Positions 35,834-45,261 of a DNA stretch of 64,000 bases are shown in pieces. The first letter of the stretch is position 1, and each line of letters begins with the position of its first letter. A program made the position numbers and the translations under genes. The notes beneath the pieces are model-generated. The model was not told where the DNA came from and made no database searches. It was given only the letters and a program-made list of their open reading frames with translations. This DNA is from Acinetobacter sp. XS-4 (GTDB lineage: Bacteria; Pseudomonadota; Gammaproteobacteria; Pseudomonadales; Moraxellaceae). The stretch spans positions 1,364,001-1,428,000 of the forward strand of contig NZ_CP094657.1 of NCBI RefSeq assembly GCF_023920705.1, written 5' to 3'.

Positions 35834-37132
35834 ATGAAAAAAAATATTTTGTTTGATGGGTTACGTTCCGTCGCCCGCATTGGTGAAACAGCAGTGGTTG
35901 CGGCCAAAGCTGGAATTAAATACGCAACTGAAAAACCAAGTAATGCCAAACTCATGCGAGAGACTTTTGAGTCGCTTGGCTCAACTTATATTAAGCTTGG
36001 TCAGTTTATTGCGAGTACACCATCGCTTTTCCCGCGAGAATATGTAGAAGAATTTCAAGGTTGTCTAGACCAGACACCAACTCTGCCATTTAGCTATATT
36101 CAAGGTGTGCTTGCATCTGAATTTGAAGGGCGTGATTTAAGCCAAATTTTTAGCTATATCGATGAAAAACCATTAGCTTCTGCTTCAATTGCTCAGGTTC
36201 ATGCAGCTAAGCTGACCACAGGTGAAGATGTTGTTATTAAAGTACAAAAGCCTGGCGTTGAAACCATTTTATATACAGACTTAAGTGTGGTGCATTGGGC
36301 TGCCAAGCTACTTGAACGTGCAGTACCAAAAATCAAATTTGCTGCTCTTTCCGAAATTGTTGATGAAATTAAAAGCCGTATGGTTCGTGAAGTCGATTTC
36401 ATTGAAGAAGCACAAAACTTAGATGACTTTATTGAATATCTGAATATTTCACAAAACAAAGCTGCGACTGCACCTAAAGTTTATCATCAGTTTTCTACGC
36501 GCCGTGTCTTAACTATGCAACGTCTATACGGTGTGTCTTTGACAGACTTTAGTGTTGTAAAACAATATGCTAAAGATCCATCGCAAGTACTGATTACTGC
36601 CATGAATACATGGTTCGGTAGCCTCATGCTATGTAAGAGTTTCCATGCGGATTTACATGCTGGAAACCTAATGTTGCTTGAAGATGGTCGAATTGGTTTT
36701 ATTGACTTTGGTATTGTCGGCCAGTTAAAGCCTGAAGTTTGGACAGCATGTATGGCCTTTATGGATGCATTGCAAAAAACTGATTATCAGGCAATGGCTG
36801 AAAATATGCTGAAAATGGGTATGACTCATAACAAAGTTGATGTTGATGTATTGGCACAAGATTTAGAGCGCTTGTTTAACGGCGTATTAATGTCTGACCC
36901 TCAACAAATTCTCGCTTCAAATCCAGCCGATTTAAACGACATTATGATGGATATGGTAGGGGTTGGTGAGCGCCACGGTATTAAATTCCCACGTGATTTT
37001 GCCTTGTTATTTAAGCAAATGCTTTATTTCGATCGTTTTATGCGCGTACTCGCACCATATACTGATATTTATGCAGACCAACGTTTGAAAATGGTTCAAA
37101 ATATGGAACCTGCTTCGTTGTTAAAGCACTAA
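35834..37132 (+). CDS. ABC1/UbiB-family atypical kinase
   Basis: This 432-residue protein is of the ABC1 (UbiB/COQ8/AarF) family. Signatures seen are the KxGQ motif (TYIKLGQFIAS), the alanine-rich loop (ASASIAQVHAA), the VVIKVQKPG lysine, EVDFIEEAQN, HADLHAGNLM (catalytic loop) and IDFGIVG (metal-binding). It lacks the long C-terminal membrane extension of true UbiB, so it is probably a paralogue with a role in quinone or lipid metabolism. It is upstream of folB by 15 bases and may be cotranscribed, although no functional link is known. Confidence 0.88.
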   Translation: MKKNILFDGLRSVARIGETAVVAAKAGIKYATEKPSNAKLMRETFESLGSTYIKLGQFIASTPSLFPREYVEEFQGCLDQTPTLPFSYIQGVLASEFEGRDLSQIFSYIDEKPLASASIAQVHAAKLTTGEDVVIKVQKPGVETILYTDLSVVHWAAKLLERAVPKIKFAALSEIVDEIKSRMVREVDFIEEAQNLDDFIEYLNISQNKAATAPKVYHQFSTRRVLTMQRLYGVSLTDFSVVKQYAKDPSQVLITAMNTWFGSLMLCKSFHADLHAGNLMLLEDGRIGFIDFGIVGQLKPEVWTACMAFMDALQKTDYQAMAENMLKMGMTHNKVDVDVLAQDLERLFNGVLMSDPQQILASNPADLNDIMMDMVGVGERHGIKFPRDFALLFKQMLYFDRFMRVLAPYTDIYADQRLKMVQNMEPASLLKH

Positions 37133-37147
37133 GGTCAGTTTAAATTT

Positions 37148-37528
37148 ATGGATGCCATTATTATTGAAGGCTTGAAGGTTGAGACAGTGATTGGCTGTTT
37201 CAACTGGGAAAGACAAATTATTCAACCTTTAATGTTGGATTTAACCATCCATAATGATTTGAGCCGAGCAGCGCAGTCTGACAAACTTGAGGACACACTC
37301 AACTATGCCCAGATTTGTGAGTTATCGGGTCAAATCATTCAACAAGCCAAACCTGAATTAATTGAACATGCAGCACATCTTGTTTTGAAATGTTTGTTTG
37401 AAACCTTTCCAACAATTGAAAAAATTACCATAACCATCCGTAAGCCCGCCATCATTGCAGAAGCTAATGCTGTAGGAATTCGTCTTGAACGCACCAGAAA
37501 CAATTTTTGCGCTCGCCCTAGCGAGTAA
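37148..37528 (+). CDS. folB: Dihydroneopterin aldolase
   Basis: FolB converts dihydroneopterin to 6-hydroxymethyl-dihydropterin in folate synthesis. At 126 residues it is normal length. Typical segments are IIEGLKVETVIGCFNWERQ with the catalytic Glu of the WER motif, DTLNYAQICE, LIEHAAHLV and the KPAIIAEANAVGIRLER end. It overlaps folK by 44 bases if the TTG start of folK is used. Confidence 0.94.
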   Translation: MDAIIIEGLKVETVIGCFNWERQIIQPLMLDLTIHNDLSRAAQSDKLEDTLNYAQICELSGQIIQQAKPELIEHAAHLVLKCLFETFPTIEKITITIRKPAIIAEANAVGIRLERTRNNFCARPSE

Positions 37529-37922
37529 TTTAGACGCAGATCAGCACTTTACTTTTGCTTATACGCAATTAGCAACTTTGGGGAAAGTGCAGTTTTCATC
37601 TGTTTATCAAATTCCATGCCGAGACGGTATTGGAGATGATTATTGGAATTCAGCATGTCTATTAAAAAGCACTTTATCGTGTGACCAAATTGAATCTTTT
37701 TTAAAGCAACTCGAATCAGATTCTGGACGTGTTCGTCCATCGCATCATATTTCTTTAGATGTAGATTTGATTGCATGGGGAAGTGATCTGGACCATATGC
37801 AATTTAATTCTAAAAAATTACCTTTGGCACTTGATGTAAAAATTCCCTTATATGAGCTTTGGCATTGTGAAACCTTAAAGGCTGATAGCACGCTTTATCC
37901 AGTCGTCAATTTTAAAGTTTAG
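37485..37922 (+). CDS. folK: Divergent HPPK (6-hydroxymethyl-dihydropterin pyrophosphokinase)
   Basis: FolK transfers pyrophosphate from ATP to 6-hydroxymethyl-dihydropterin, the step after FolB. The 145-residue product (E. coli 158) starts at TTG 37485 inside folB; the family beta-strand ALALASNLD begins 9 residues later, and no ATG or GTG is available nearby. The Mg-binding DxD is kept (LDVDLIAWG), but the usual PRTLDLDLLLYG motif is degenerate, as is the GSNLG start (now ASNLD). It may be a second, diverged HPPK paralogue, since gammaproteobacteria of this type usually carry a canonical folK near panB. Activity is uncertain. Confidence 0.78.
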   Translation: MNAPETIFALALASNLDADQHFTFAYTQLATLGKVQFSSVYQIPCRDGIGDDYWNSACLLKSTLSCDQIESFLKQLESDSGRVRPSHHISLDVDLIAWGSDLDHMQFNSKKLPLALDVKIPLYELWHCETLKADSTLYPVVNFKV

Positions 37923-37939
37923 AGATTTTTAATCTAAAT

Positions 37940-37990
37940 TTTACGCAAACTTTACGCAGGCTTTAATTTCCTCAATAGAGAATTTACGGG
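37940..37990 (+). promoter_or_regulatory. Tandem direct repeats upstream of kdp, candidate KdpE boxes
   Basis: TTTACGCA occurs at 37940-37947 and 37951-37958, spaced 11 bases apart, and a related TTTACGGG lies at 37983-37990, about three helical turns further. Direct repeats with an 11-base period are typical binding sites for OmpR/PhoB-family regulators such as KdpE, encoded at the end of the cluster. Confidence 0.5.
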
Positions 37991-38003
37991 CATTTTATCC
38001 ATA

Positions 38004-38033
38004 CTGAAATTCACTAAATTAGTGTTATTTCAG
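38004..38033 (+). repeat. 30-base inverted repeat in the kdp leader
   Basis: CTGAAAT/ATTTCAG outer arms and CACTAA/TTAGTG inner arms, separated by a one- versus two-base internal loop, form a long hairpin. Its right end overlaps the first bases of the AGGA ribosome site of the following small ORF, so in RNA it could limit access to it. Confidence 0.6.
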
Positions 38034-38043
38034 GACAATAAAG

Positions 38044-38178
38044 ATGCTTATAAATTCTCAAATGCGCATCTTGCATCAGTCTGGCATTGTCTTATGCGGA
38101 CTTAAAATAAATGATATTTCTTCATCTCTCCTTATTTCCCGTTTGGCAAATCAAGCCAAGGGGTATAGAGGAGAATAG
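38044..38178 (+). CDS. Candidate 44-residue ORF immediately upstream of kdpA
   Basis: An uninterrupted frame starts at ATG 38044, with an AGGA ribosome site at 38032-38035 (8-base spacing), and stops with TAG two bases before kdpA. The product is mixed in character (MLINSQMRILHQSGIVLCGL at its start), with one short hydrophobic patch. It does not resemble KdpF, the strongly hydrophobic roughly 29-residue subunit often found at this position. The kdpA ribosome site lies inside its last codons, so translation of the two would be coupled. It may be a leader peptide, a small protein, or chance; homologues were not checked. Confidence 0.4.
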   Translation: MLINSQMRILHQSGIVLCGLKINDISSSLLISRLANQAKGYRGE

Positions 38179-38180
38179 CC

Positions 38181-39890
38181 ATGTTAGAACTTATACTTGT
38201 TTTATTTATTGCTATTTTTTTAGCATGGTGCCTCGGTAAATATCTATCCAAAGTGATGACAAATCAGCCAATGGTGGGTGATGGATTATTTCGCTGGATT
38301 GAAAATCCTGTTTATCGCTTGTTAGGTATATCTCCACAACAACAAATGAACTGGAAACAATATTCTCTAGCATTTGTTGTTAGCTGTGTTTTTCTAGCTG
38401 TGGCCGTTTTTGCTATTTTTATGACGCAAGCTTGGCTACCATTAAATCCAAATCATGCGCCAAATATGAGTTGGGATTTAGCATTACACACGGTTATTTC
38501 ATTTTTAACTAATACCAATCAACAGCATTATTCTGGCCAAGCTCAGTTATCTTATTTGTCGCAAATGACAGGTATTGTAGGTTTGCAAGTCATTACTCCA
38601 ATGATGGGGCTGGCTTTAGTTGTCGCGACCTTAAGAGCTTTCTTTTATCAGCGCCCAAGCCATATTGCAGCCGATGTTGCCGAGCAGCCAGATCAAATTT
38701 TAATTGGTAATTATTGGGCAGATGTAATTCGCCCTACAGTCCGATTCTTGCTTCCTCTCTGTTTTGTCTGGTCTTTATTGCTCAATAGTCAAGGCGTACC
38801 AGCGACTTTCCAAGGCGGGCCAGAAGTACAGCTGATTGATAAAGCCAATACAGTTCAAACTCAAAAAATTCCTTTAGGGCCAGTTGCTCCAATGGTAGCG
38901 ATTAAGCAATTGGGTAGTAATGGTGGTGGTTGGTATGGTCCAAATAGTAGTGTGCCTTTAGAAAATCCAACACCGCTTTCTAATTTATTAGAAATGATTG
39001 CAATATTACTCATTCCACTTACCGTGATTTTTATGGTGGGACATTTTACCCAGCGTAAAAAGTTTGCCTACTTTGTGTTTGGTAGCATGCTTTTCATGTC
39101 GATTATTTCAGGTGCAGCGGCTGTCTGGTCTGAGAGTATGTCATCGACAGCATCTCAACTTGCTGTAATGGAAGGTAAAGAACAACGTTTTGGACCAGCC
39201 GCATCAGCAGTTTGGGCAGCGATCACTACACAGGTGAATAATGGTTCGGTCAATATGATGCATGATTCTTCTGCGCCGCTTACTGGGCTGGTTGAACTCA
39301 TCAACATGTTGATTAATGCAATTTGGGGTGGTGTGGGCTGTGGCCTGCAACAGTTTATGATTTATCTGTTACTTGCAGTATTTATTGCAGGTTTAATGAC
39401 AGGTCGTACCCCTGAATTGTTTGGGCGCAAGATTGAAGCAGCAGAAATTAAGTTGCTCGCGATTATTATCTTGATTCAACCTTTAGTCATTCTTGCATTT
39501 ACCGCATTAAGCCTCAGCGTTCCAGGCATATCTGGAATTAGTAATCCGGGGCCACATGGTATTAGCCAAGTGTTTTACGAATATGTCTCTGCATTTGCCA
39601 ACAATGGTTCAGGTTTTGAAGGTCTTGGAGACAACACTGTATGGTGGAATGTCACTTGTAGTATTGCTCTATTGTTAGGACGTTTCCCGACTTTAATTTT
39701 GCCATTAATGATTGCGACACGTTTAGCAGCAAAAAGAAAAGCACCCGAAACAGCAGGTAGTCTTCAAGTTGAAACTCCAACCTTTGCTTTAACGTTGATT
39801 ACGATTGTTGTGTTGCTTACCTTATTACAATTTATGCCAGTTCTTGTCCTTGGGCCAATTGCCGATCAACTTTTGTTGGTTAAAGGCTAA
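38181..39890 (+). CDS. kdpA: Potassium-transporting ATPase subunit KdpA
   Basis: KdpA is the K+-binding, channel-like subunit of the high-affinity KdpFABC pump in the inner membrane (569 residues, E. coli 557). The four selectivity-filter loops are seen: TNTNQQHYSGQ, LGSNGGGWYGPNSS, TTQVNNGSVNMM and ANNGSGFEGLG. Ten or so membrane helices are present. The ribosome site AGAGGAG ends the upstream small ORF. kdpB follows 14 bases downstream. Confidence 0.96.
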   Translation: MLELILVLFIAIFLAWCLGKYLSKVMTNQPMVGDGLFRWIENPVYRLLGISPQQQMNWKQYSLAFVVSCVFLAVAVFAIFMTQAWLPLNPNHAPNMSWDLALHTVISFLTNTNQQHYSGQAQLSYLSQMTGIVGLQVITPMMGLALVVATLRAFFYQRPSHIAADVAEQPDQILIGNYWADVIRPTVRFLLPLCFVWSLLLNSQGVPATFQGGPEVQLIDKANTVQTQKIPLGPVAPMVAIKQLGSNGGGWYGPNSSVPLENPTPLSNLLEMIAILLIPLTVIFMVGHFTQRKKFAYFVFGSMLFMSIISGAAAVWSESMSSTASQLAVMEGKEQRFGPAASAVWAAITTQVNNGSVNMMHDSSAPLTGLVELINMLINAIWGGVGCGLQQFMIYLLLAVFIAGLMTGRTPELFGRKIEAAEIKLLAIIILIQPLVILAFTALSLSVPGISGISNPGPHGISQVFYEYVSAFANNGSGFEGLGDNTVWWNVTCSIALLLGRFPTLILPLMIATRLAAKRKAPETAGSLQVETPTFALTLITIVVLLTLLQFMPVLVLGPIADQLLLVKG

Positions 39891-39904
39891 GGAGGCGAGT
39901 GAAA

Positions 39905-41938
39905 ATGAATACACAAACTCATGTAAATAGTCATAAACAAACCATGGCAGTGCCAAATTTTGAAGTTTGGAAAAATGCATTTGTGAAACTGCTACCGCAG
40001 CATGCAATTAAAAACCCAGTAATGGCAATCGTATGGCTTGGAACAGTCGTTACTGCAATGAGTACAGTCTTGGGTTACACCACGCTGTTATTTGGTTTCG
40101 CGGTTACAGTAATTCTGTTTATTACCATTTTATTTGCCAACTATGCTGAAGCGGTTGCAGAAGCCAGAGGTCGCGGGCAGGCATCTTCATTACGTGCAGC
40201 AAGAGAAAATTTAACGGCTCGAAGACTCAACTCTTTGACAGACCGTCAAGCGACTCAAGTTGCAGCTACTGAACTTCATTTAAATGATTTTATTGAAGTA
40301 CATGCAGGTGAGCTTGTTCCAGCCGATGGTGAGATTGTAGAAGGCTTTGCCACTATTAATGAGTCGGCTGTTACAGGTGAGTCAGCACCTGTGCTACGTG
40401 AAGCTGGAACAGACCGTTCAGGTGTTATTGGTGGAACCAAAGTACTTACAGATCGTATTGTTGTGCAAGTGACTGCTGAATCTGGTCAAAGTTTCTTAGA
40501 TCGTATGATTGCTTTGGTTGAAGGCTCAAATCGCCAGAAAACTCCGAATGAGATTGCGCTTGGTTTCTTATTAATGGTGATGACAATCACGTTTTTAATT
40601 GTCGTGATTAGCCTGCCATTTATTGCCAAGTATTTGCATATTGAACTTGATCCAGTTGTGCTCGTGGCGTTATTGGTCTGTTTGATTCCAACAACGATTG
40701 GTGGCTTATTACCTGCGATTGGGATTGCGGGTATGAACCGTGCACTCAAAGCCAATGTTCTGGCGAAATCAGGTAAAGCTGTAGAAGTTGCGGGTGACAT
40801 TGATGTGCTGTTACTGGATAAAACAGGAACCATTACTTATGGTGACCGCCAAGCGACTTCTTTTTATCCTTTAACTTCGGTAACCGAGTCTGAATTAAGA
40901 GCAGCTGCTTGGGTAAGTTCACTTGCCGACCCAACACCGGAAGGGAAATCGATTGTTAAATTAGCAAAAGAGCAAGGTTTAAAACAGCAAGAACCTGAGC
41001 AAGCCGAATTTATCTCTTTTAGTGCTTCGACTCGAATTTCTGGTGTGAATTTACCGAATGGTGACCAAATTCGTAAAGGCGCTTTAGATGCGATCTTGAA
41101 GTTTGTAGATGAAGATTATTCTCAAGATTTAGAGTTAAAAGCACGTGTTGAACAAGTTGCTAAAAAAGGGGCAACACCATTGGTTGTCGCAAATCAACAT
41201 CATGTATTGGGTGTCATCGAACTCTCAGATGTAATTAAACACGGCATTAAAGAACGTTTTGCACGTTTAAGAGAAATGGGTATCAAAACTGTCATGGTCA
41301 CAGGCGATAACCCATTAACTGCTGCTGCGATTGCTGCTGAAGCTGGTGTAGATGACTATATTGCCGAAGCGAAACCAGAAGACAAATTGGCTTGTATTCG
41401 AACCGAACAACAACAAGGTCGTTTAGTTGCGATGGTTGGTGATGGCACCAACGATGCACCAGCATTAGCACAAGCCGATATCGGTTTAGCCATGAACTCG
41501 GGTACACAGGCTGCAAAAGAAGCCGGCAACATGGTTGATTTAGACTCTGACCCAACCAAACTACTCGCTGTGGTTGAGATTGGGAAGCAGCAGCTGATCA
41601 CGCGTGGTGCTTTAACAACATTTTCGTTAGCAAACGACGTCTCTAAATACTTTGCCATCTTGCCTGCATTGTTCGCTGCTGCGATTCCACAAATGCAAGT
41701 ATTGAATGTAATGCACTTAGCAAGTCCAAGCAGCGCGATTTTATCTGCATTAATTTTTAACGCGATTATTATCCCGTTATTAATTCCAATCGCACTACGA
41801 GGCGTGAAATTTAAACCCTCAACGGCAACTCAGTTACTACGTCGAAATATGTTGATTTATGGTGTGGGTGGTGTGGTTCTACCATTTATTGCCATTAAAG
41901 CGATTGATGTAGTGATTGTTCAATTATTTGGTTTGTAA
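39905..41938 (+). CDS. kdpB: Potassium-transporting ATPase ATP-binding subunit KdpB
   Basis: KdpB is the P-type ATPase subunit that powers K+ import. I chose ATG 39905, 9 bases after the AGGAGG ribosome site, over GTG 39899, which is too close. The 677-residue protein has the TGES actuator motif, the phosphorylation motif DKTGT (Asp305), the nucleotide-binding domain, and the hinge motif GDGTNDAPALAQADIGLAM. Seven membrane helices are expected. The length matches E. coli (682). Confidence 0.97.
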   Translation: MNTQTHVNSHKQTMAVPNFEVWKNAFVKLLPQHAIKNPVMAIVWLGTVVTAMSTVLGYTTLLFGFAVTVILFITILFANYAEAVAEARGRGQASSLRAARENLTARRLNSLTDRQATQVAATELHLNDFIEVHAGELVPADGEIVEGFATINESAVTGESAPVLREAGTDRSGVIGGTKVLTDRIVVQVTAESGQSFLDRMIALVEGSNRQKTPNEIALGFLLMVMTITFLIVVISLPFIAKYLHIELDPVVLVALLVCLIPTTIGGLLPAIGIAGMNRALKANVLAKSGKAVEVAGDIDVLLLDKTGTITYGDRQATSFYPLTSVTESELRAAAWVSSLADPTPEGKSIVKLAKEQGLKQQEPEQAEFISFSASTRISGVNLPNGDQIRKGALDAILKFVDEDYSQDLELKARVEQVAKKGATPLVVANQHHVLGVIELSDVIKHGIKERFARLREMGIKTVMVTGDNPLTAAAIAAEAGVDDYIAEAKPEDKLACIRTEQQQGRLVAMVGDGTNDAPALAQADIGLAMNSGTQAAKEAGNMVDLDSDPTKLLAVVEIGKQQLITRGALTTFSLANDVSKYFAILPALFAAAIPQMQVLNVMHLASPSSAILSALIFNAIIIPLLIPIALRGVKFKPSTATQLLRRNMLIYGVGGVVLPFIAIKAIDVVIVQLFGL

Positions 41939-41951
41939 TCTGGAGTTTGAA

Positions 41952-42557
41952 ATGAAAACTTATGTACAAAATTCAGAAGCAAATTGGGGTCAGACCTTAA
42001 GAGCATCTTTAGGATTATTAATTTTTACTCTGGTGGGTTGTGGTGCTGTTTATAGTGCTATCGCTACAGGTGCTGGACAAGTTTTATTTAATAATCAGGC
42101 CAATGGTAGTTTGATTGAAATAGACCATAAAACTTTAGGGTCAAAATTAGTCGCTCAGCCATTTGTTGGAGAGGCTTATTTTCATCCACGCCCTTCAGCA
42201 GTTGCTTATGACCCGATGGCTATGGCAGGTACAAACTTAGCGCGTACTAATCCTGAGCTAAAAAAACAAATCGATGCTCAGATTCTCGCGGTAAAAAAAC
42301 AGGATCATACAGGGAATACACCTATTCCAAGTGATTTGGTGACTAAATCTGGGAGTGGTATAGATCCGCATATTAGTCCTGAATCTGCTCAGTTACAGGT
42401 TACTCGAGTGGCTCAAGCTCGTCATTTAGACCCGAAGGTTGTGGAAGAGCTTTTGCAAAAGCATATTGAATCGATGCAGTTTGGTGTATTGGGGCAAGCT
42501 CGTGTTAATGTATTAGAACTCAATATTGCTTTAGATCAATTACAATCTACACATTAA
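41952..42557 (+). CDS. kdpC: Potassium-transporting ATPase subunit KdpC
   Basis: KdpC is the single-helix, mostly periplasmic chaperone-like subunit of the Kdp pump. ATG 41952 has a CTGGAG ribosome site and gives 201 residues starting MKTYVQNSEANWGQTLRASL; the longer frame reaches back into kdpB. The N-terminal helix (about 15-38) precedes the periplasmic domain with YFHPRPSA, SGSGIDPHISPESAQLQVTRVAQAR and the C-terminal GQARVNVLELNIAL, all family hallmarks. Confidence 0.95.
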   Translation: MKTYVQNSEANWGQTLRASLGLLIFTLVGCGAVYSAIATGAGQVLFNNQANGSLIEIDHKTLGSKLVAQPFVGEAYFHPRPSAVAYDPMAMAGTNLARTNPELKKQIDAQILAVKKQDHTGNTPIPSDLVTKSGSGIDPHISPESAQLQVTRVAQARHLDPKVVEELLQKHIESMQFGVLGQARVNVLELNIALDQLQSTH

Positions 42558-42595
42558 CTTAAAAATAAAATTGTTAGTTTACCGGATGATATCAA

Positions 42596-45250
42596 GTGCA
42601 TAGCAATCGCGAAAATCAGGCTGAGGCCTTATTAAATCATGTCAACAGATATCAAGCCGGTCGACTAACGGTCTTTTTAGGGGCGGCGCCGGGTGTTGGA
42701 AAAACCTATGCCATGCTCGCACGCGCCAAAGAGTTATTTCAACAGGGAACAGATGTTGTTGTTGGTATTGTTGAAACCCACGGAAGAATAGAAACCCTAA
42801 AAATCTTGGAAGGATTACCTGAAATTGCTAGAAAGGAAATGCAATATCAGGGGCATACTTTAGACGAAATGGATCTAGATGCTATTTTGCTAAGGCATCC
42901 AGAAATTGTGTTGGTTGATGAGTTAGCTCATCGTAACGTCCCAAATAGTCGTCATGAACGACGATGGCAAGATGTTAATGAGTTGCTCGATGCAGGTATT
43001 GATGTATTTACCACCATTAATATCCAGCATTTAGAAAGCCTAAATGATGTGGTCTATCAGATTACGGGGATTCGAGTAAATGAAACGGTACCAGATCGTG
43101 TGTTTGATCGTATTCGAGACATTCGCTTAATTGATTTACCCGTCAGTGAACTCATTGAAAGGCTTCATCAGGGAAAAGTCTATGTACCAGAGCAAGCCAA
43201 TCTGGCATTACAAGGCTTTTTTAGCATTTCAAATTTAACAGCATTACGTGAACTCGCAATGCAATGCGTTGCTGAGCATGTCGATTCAGATTTAAAAGAG
43301 AGTTATGCCTCTAAAGGTTTGAAATCTATATCACTGCAAAATGAATTAATGATTGCGATAGACGGACAAGGTTCTTCTGAGTATTTAGTACGAGCAGGTT
43401 GTCGTTTAGCAGAACGTAATGGAGCTACGTGGACGGTAGTGAATGTTGCTAAAAGCTTGGATCTTGGTCAGAGTTTAGTAAATTCATATAAAAAAGAATA
43501 TATCGAGATTGATCGGGCGTTTGAGCTGGCTCGGCAACTCGGTGGTCGAACAGAAGTTTTATATGGGCATCGAATTGCATCTGTTTTAATGGATGTCGCG
43601 GTTGATCGGGGAATTTCCAATCTAGTTATTGGCAAAAGTATTTCACCGTGGTGGCTAAAGTTATTTAAGAAAAATTTAGCTCAACAATTATTAAATCAAC
43701 AAAACTCGATTGCTTTAACTATTTTGCATCCAGAACAGGGTACTAAAAAGATCAATCAGATTGAAAAGCCATCATTTTTATCATTAAAAGAAAGTATTTT
43801 TGTTCTAGCGGTTACATGTGCAAGTATTTTTATAGCTCACTTTGCCGAAGTTCTCTTAGGTATTGAAGATTTTTCTGTCATTTTCATTATTTCAGTTTTA
43901 ATTGTAGCAACCAAAACTCGAATGCTCGCTGCTGTAGTCGCAGCCTTAATCTGTTTCTTAGCCTATAATTTTTTCTTTATTGCCCCACGTTTTACCTTAC
44001 AAATTTCAGCACACCAAGGCGTGGTCACTGTTGTTGCTTTTTTTGCGGCAGCTTTAATTGCTGGACGTTTGGCCTCTCAATTACGTCAGCAGGTTTTATC
44101 CTTAAAAGCAGCAAATGCTTACACTACGGTAATGCAAGACTTAGCACGTAAACTTTCTAGTGCAGTAAATCTTGAAGAAGTTATGCAAACGGGACGAATG
44201 ACTTTAGAAACCCAACTTCAAACTAAGGTGTGGATTTCTATTCAAGATAGAGTCATTTCATCTGATATAGAGCTAAACGATAAAGAAAAAGTCGCAGCAG
44301 ATTGGTGCTTAAAACATCAACAACCATGTGGACGTTTTACCGATACACTCAGTCAGTCAAACTGGTGGTTTTTACCTCTTTTAGAGCAGAAAAATAGCTT
44401 AGGTATTGTGGGAATTTACTTTAAAGATGAAGTGGTTTCTCTAAATTTTGAGCAAAAGAAACTGACGGAAAGTGTAATTGAGTATATTGCACAAGCGGCA
44501 CTTCGCACCCAATTGGTCAATGAGCTTGAACAAGCAAAAGTCACCAGTGAAACAGAGCGATTACGTTCGGCTTTATTATCTTCAGTATCACATGATTTAC
44601 GCTCGCCACTTGCTTCTATTATTGGCGCAGCAGACACACTTGCCCATTTTAAAGCTGATATGTCAGAACAAGATCAACAGGATTTACTCGAAACCATTCA
44701 TTTAGAGGGCGAACGCTTAGACCGTTATATTCAAAACCTACTTGATATGACACGTTTAGGGCATGAAGGTCTATCTTTAAAAAGAGACTGGATTGGTGTG
44801 GATGAATTAATTGGTTCTGCAACCCGCCGTTTAAAGCGCTATAAACCAGATACTCAAGTGTCGGTTGAGTTACCTGAACAAACGATTAGTTTATATGTAC
44901 ACCCAGCACTGGTAGAGCAAGCCATTTTTAATGTTTTAGAAAATGCGGCAAACTTTTCACCTCCAGATGAATCAGTCATGATTCGAGCTTCTCTGTTGTC
45001 TGAAGATGAAGTGAAAATAGAAATTGAAGATAGAGGTGCAGGAATTCCTGAAGATGAAAGAAACCGTATTTTTGATATGTTTTACACCATGGAGCGCGGA
45101 GACCGTGGAAAATTTGGTACAGGTTTAGGGCTAACGATTGTTAAGGCAATTATTGGTGCTCATATGGGTACAATTGAAGCATTTTCAGGACGCCAAAATA
45201 AAGGTACTTTAATTCAAATCAGATTACCCATTCATCCCGTAAAAGAATAA
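42596..45250 (+). CDS. kdpD: Sensor histidine kinase KdpD
   Basis: KdpD senses low K+ or turgor and controls KdpE (884 residues, E. coli 894). It starts at GTG 42596 with a CCGGA-like ribosome site. Domains in order: N-terminal KdpD domain with Walker A GAAPGVGKT at 29-37, a universal-stress-like domain (about 250-370), four membrane helices (about 400-500), a GAF-like region, the HisKA dimerisation helix with phospho-acceptor His666 in SSVSHDLRSP, and an HATPase domain with NVLENAANFSPP and DRGAGIP. The gene lies 38 bases after kdpC and 11 bases before kdpE. Confidence 0.96.
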   Translation: MHSNRENQAEALLNHVNRYQAGRLTVFLGAAPGVGKTYAMLARAKELFQQGTDVVVGIVETHGRIETLKILEGLPEIARKEMQYQGHTLDEMDLDAILLRHPEIVLVDELAHRNVPNSRHERRWQDVNELLDAGIDVFTTINIQHLESLNDVVYQITGIRVNETVPDRVFDRIRDIRLIDLPVSELIERLHQGKVYVPEQANLALQGFFSISNLTALRELAMQCVAEHVDSDLKESYASKGLKSISLQNELMIAIDGQGSSEYLVRAGCRLAERNGATWTVVNVAKSLDLGQSLVNSYKKEYIEIDRAFELARQLGGRTEVLYGHRIASVLMDVAVDRGISNLVIGKSISPWWLKLFKKNLAQQLLNQQNSIALTILHPEQGTKKINQIEKPSFLSLKESIFVLAVTCASIFIAHFAEVLLGIEDFSVIFIISVLIVATKTRMLAAVVAALICFLAYNFFFIAPRFTLQISAHQGVVTVVAFFAAALIAGRLASQLRQQVLSLKAANAYTTVMQDLARKLSSAVNLEEVMQTGRMTLETQLQTKVWISIQDRVISSDIELNDKEKVAADWCLKHQQPCGRFTDTLSQSNWWFLPLLEQKNSLGIVGIYFKDEVVSLNFEQKKLTESVIEYIAQAALRTQLVNELEQAKVTSETERLRSALLSSVSHDLRSPLASIIGAADTLAHFKADMSEQDQQDLLETIHLEGERLDRYIQNLLDMTRLGHEGLSLKRDWIGVDELIGSATRRLKRYKPDTQVSVELPEQTISLYVHPALVEQAIFNVLENAANFSPPDESVMIRASLLSEDEVKIEIEDRGAGIPEDERNRIFDMFYTMERGDRGKFGTGLGLTIVKAIIGAHMGTIEAFSGRQNKGTLIQIRLPIHPVKE

Positions 45251-45261
45251 GTTGTAAAGTC

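Noticed and set aside
35834-37132. UbiB
   Set aside because: It is too short and lacks the C-terminal membrane helices of UbiB, and it is not next to ubiE/ubiJ; called as an ABC1 family member only.
38044-38178. KdpF subunit
   Set aside because: The small ORF is at the right place but is not a single hydrophobic helix of about 29 residues, so it was not called KdpF.
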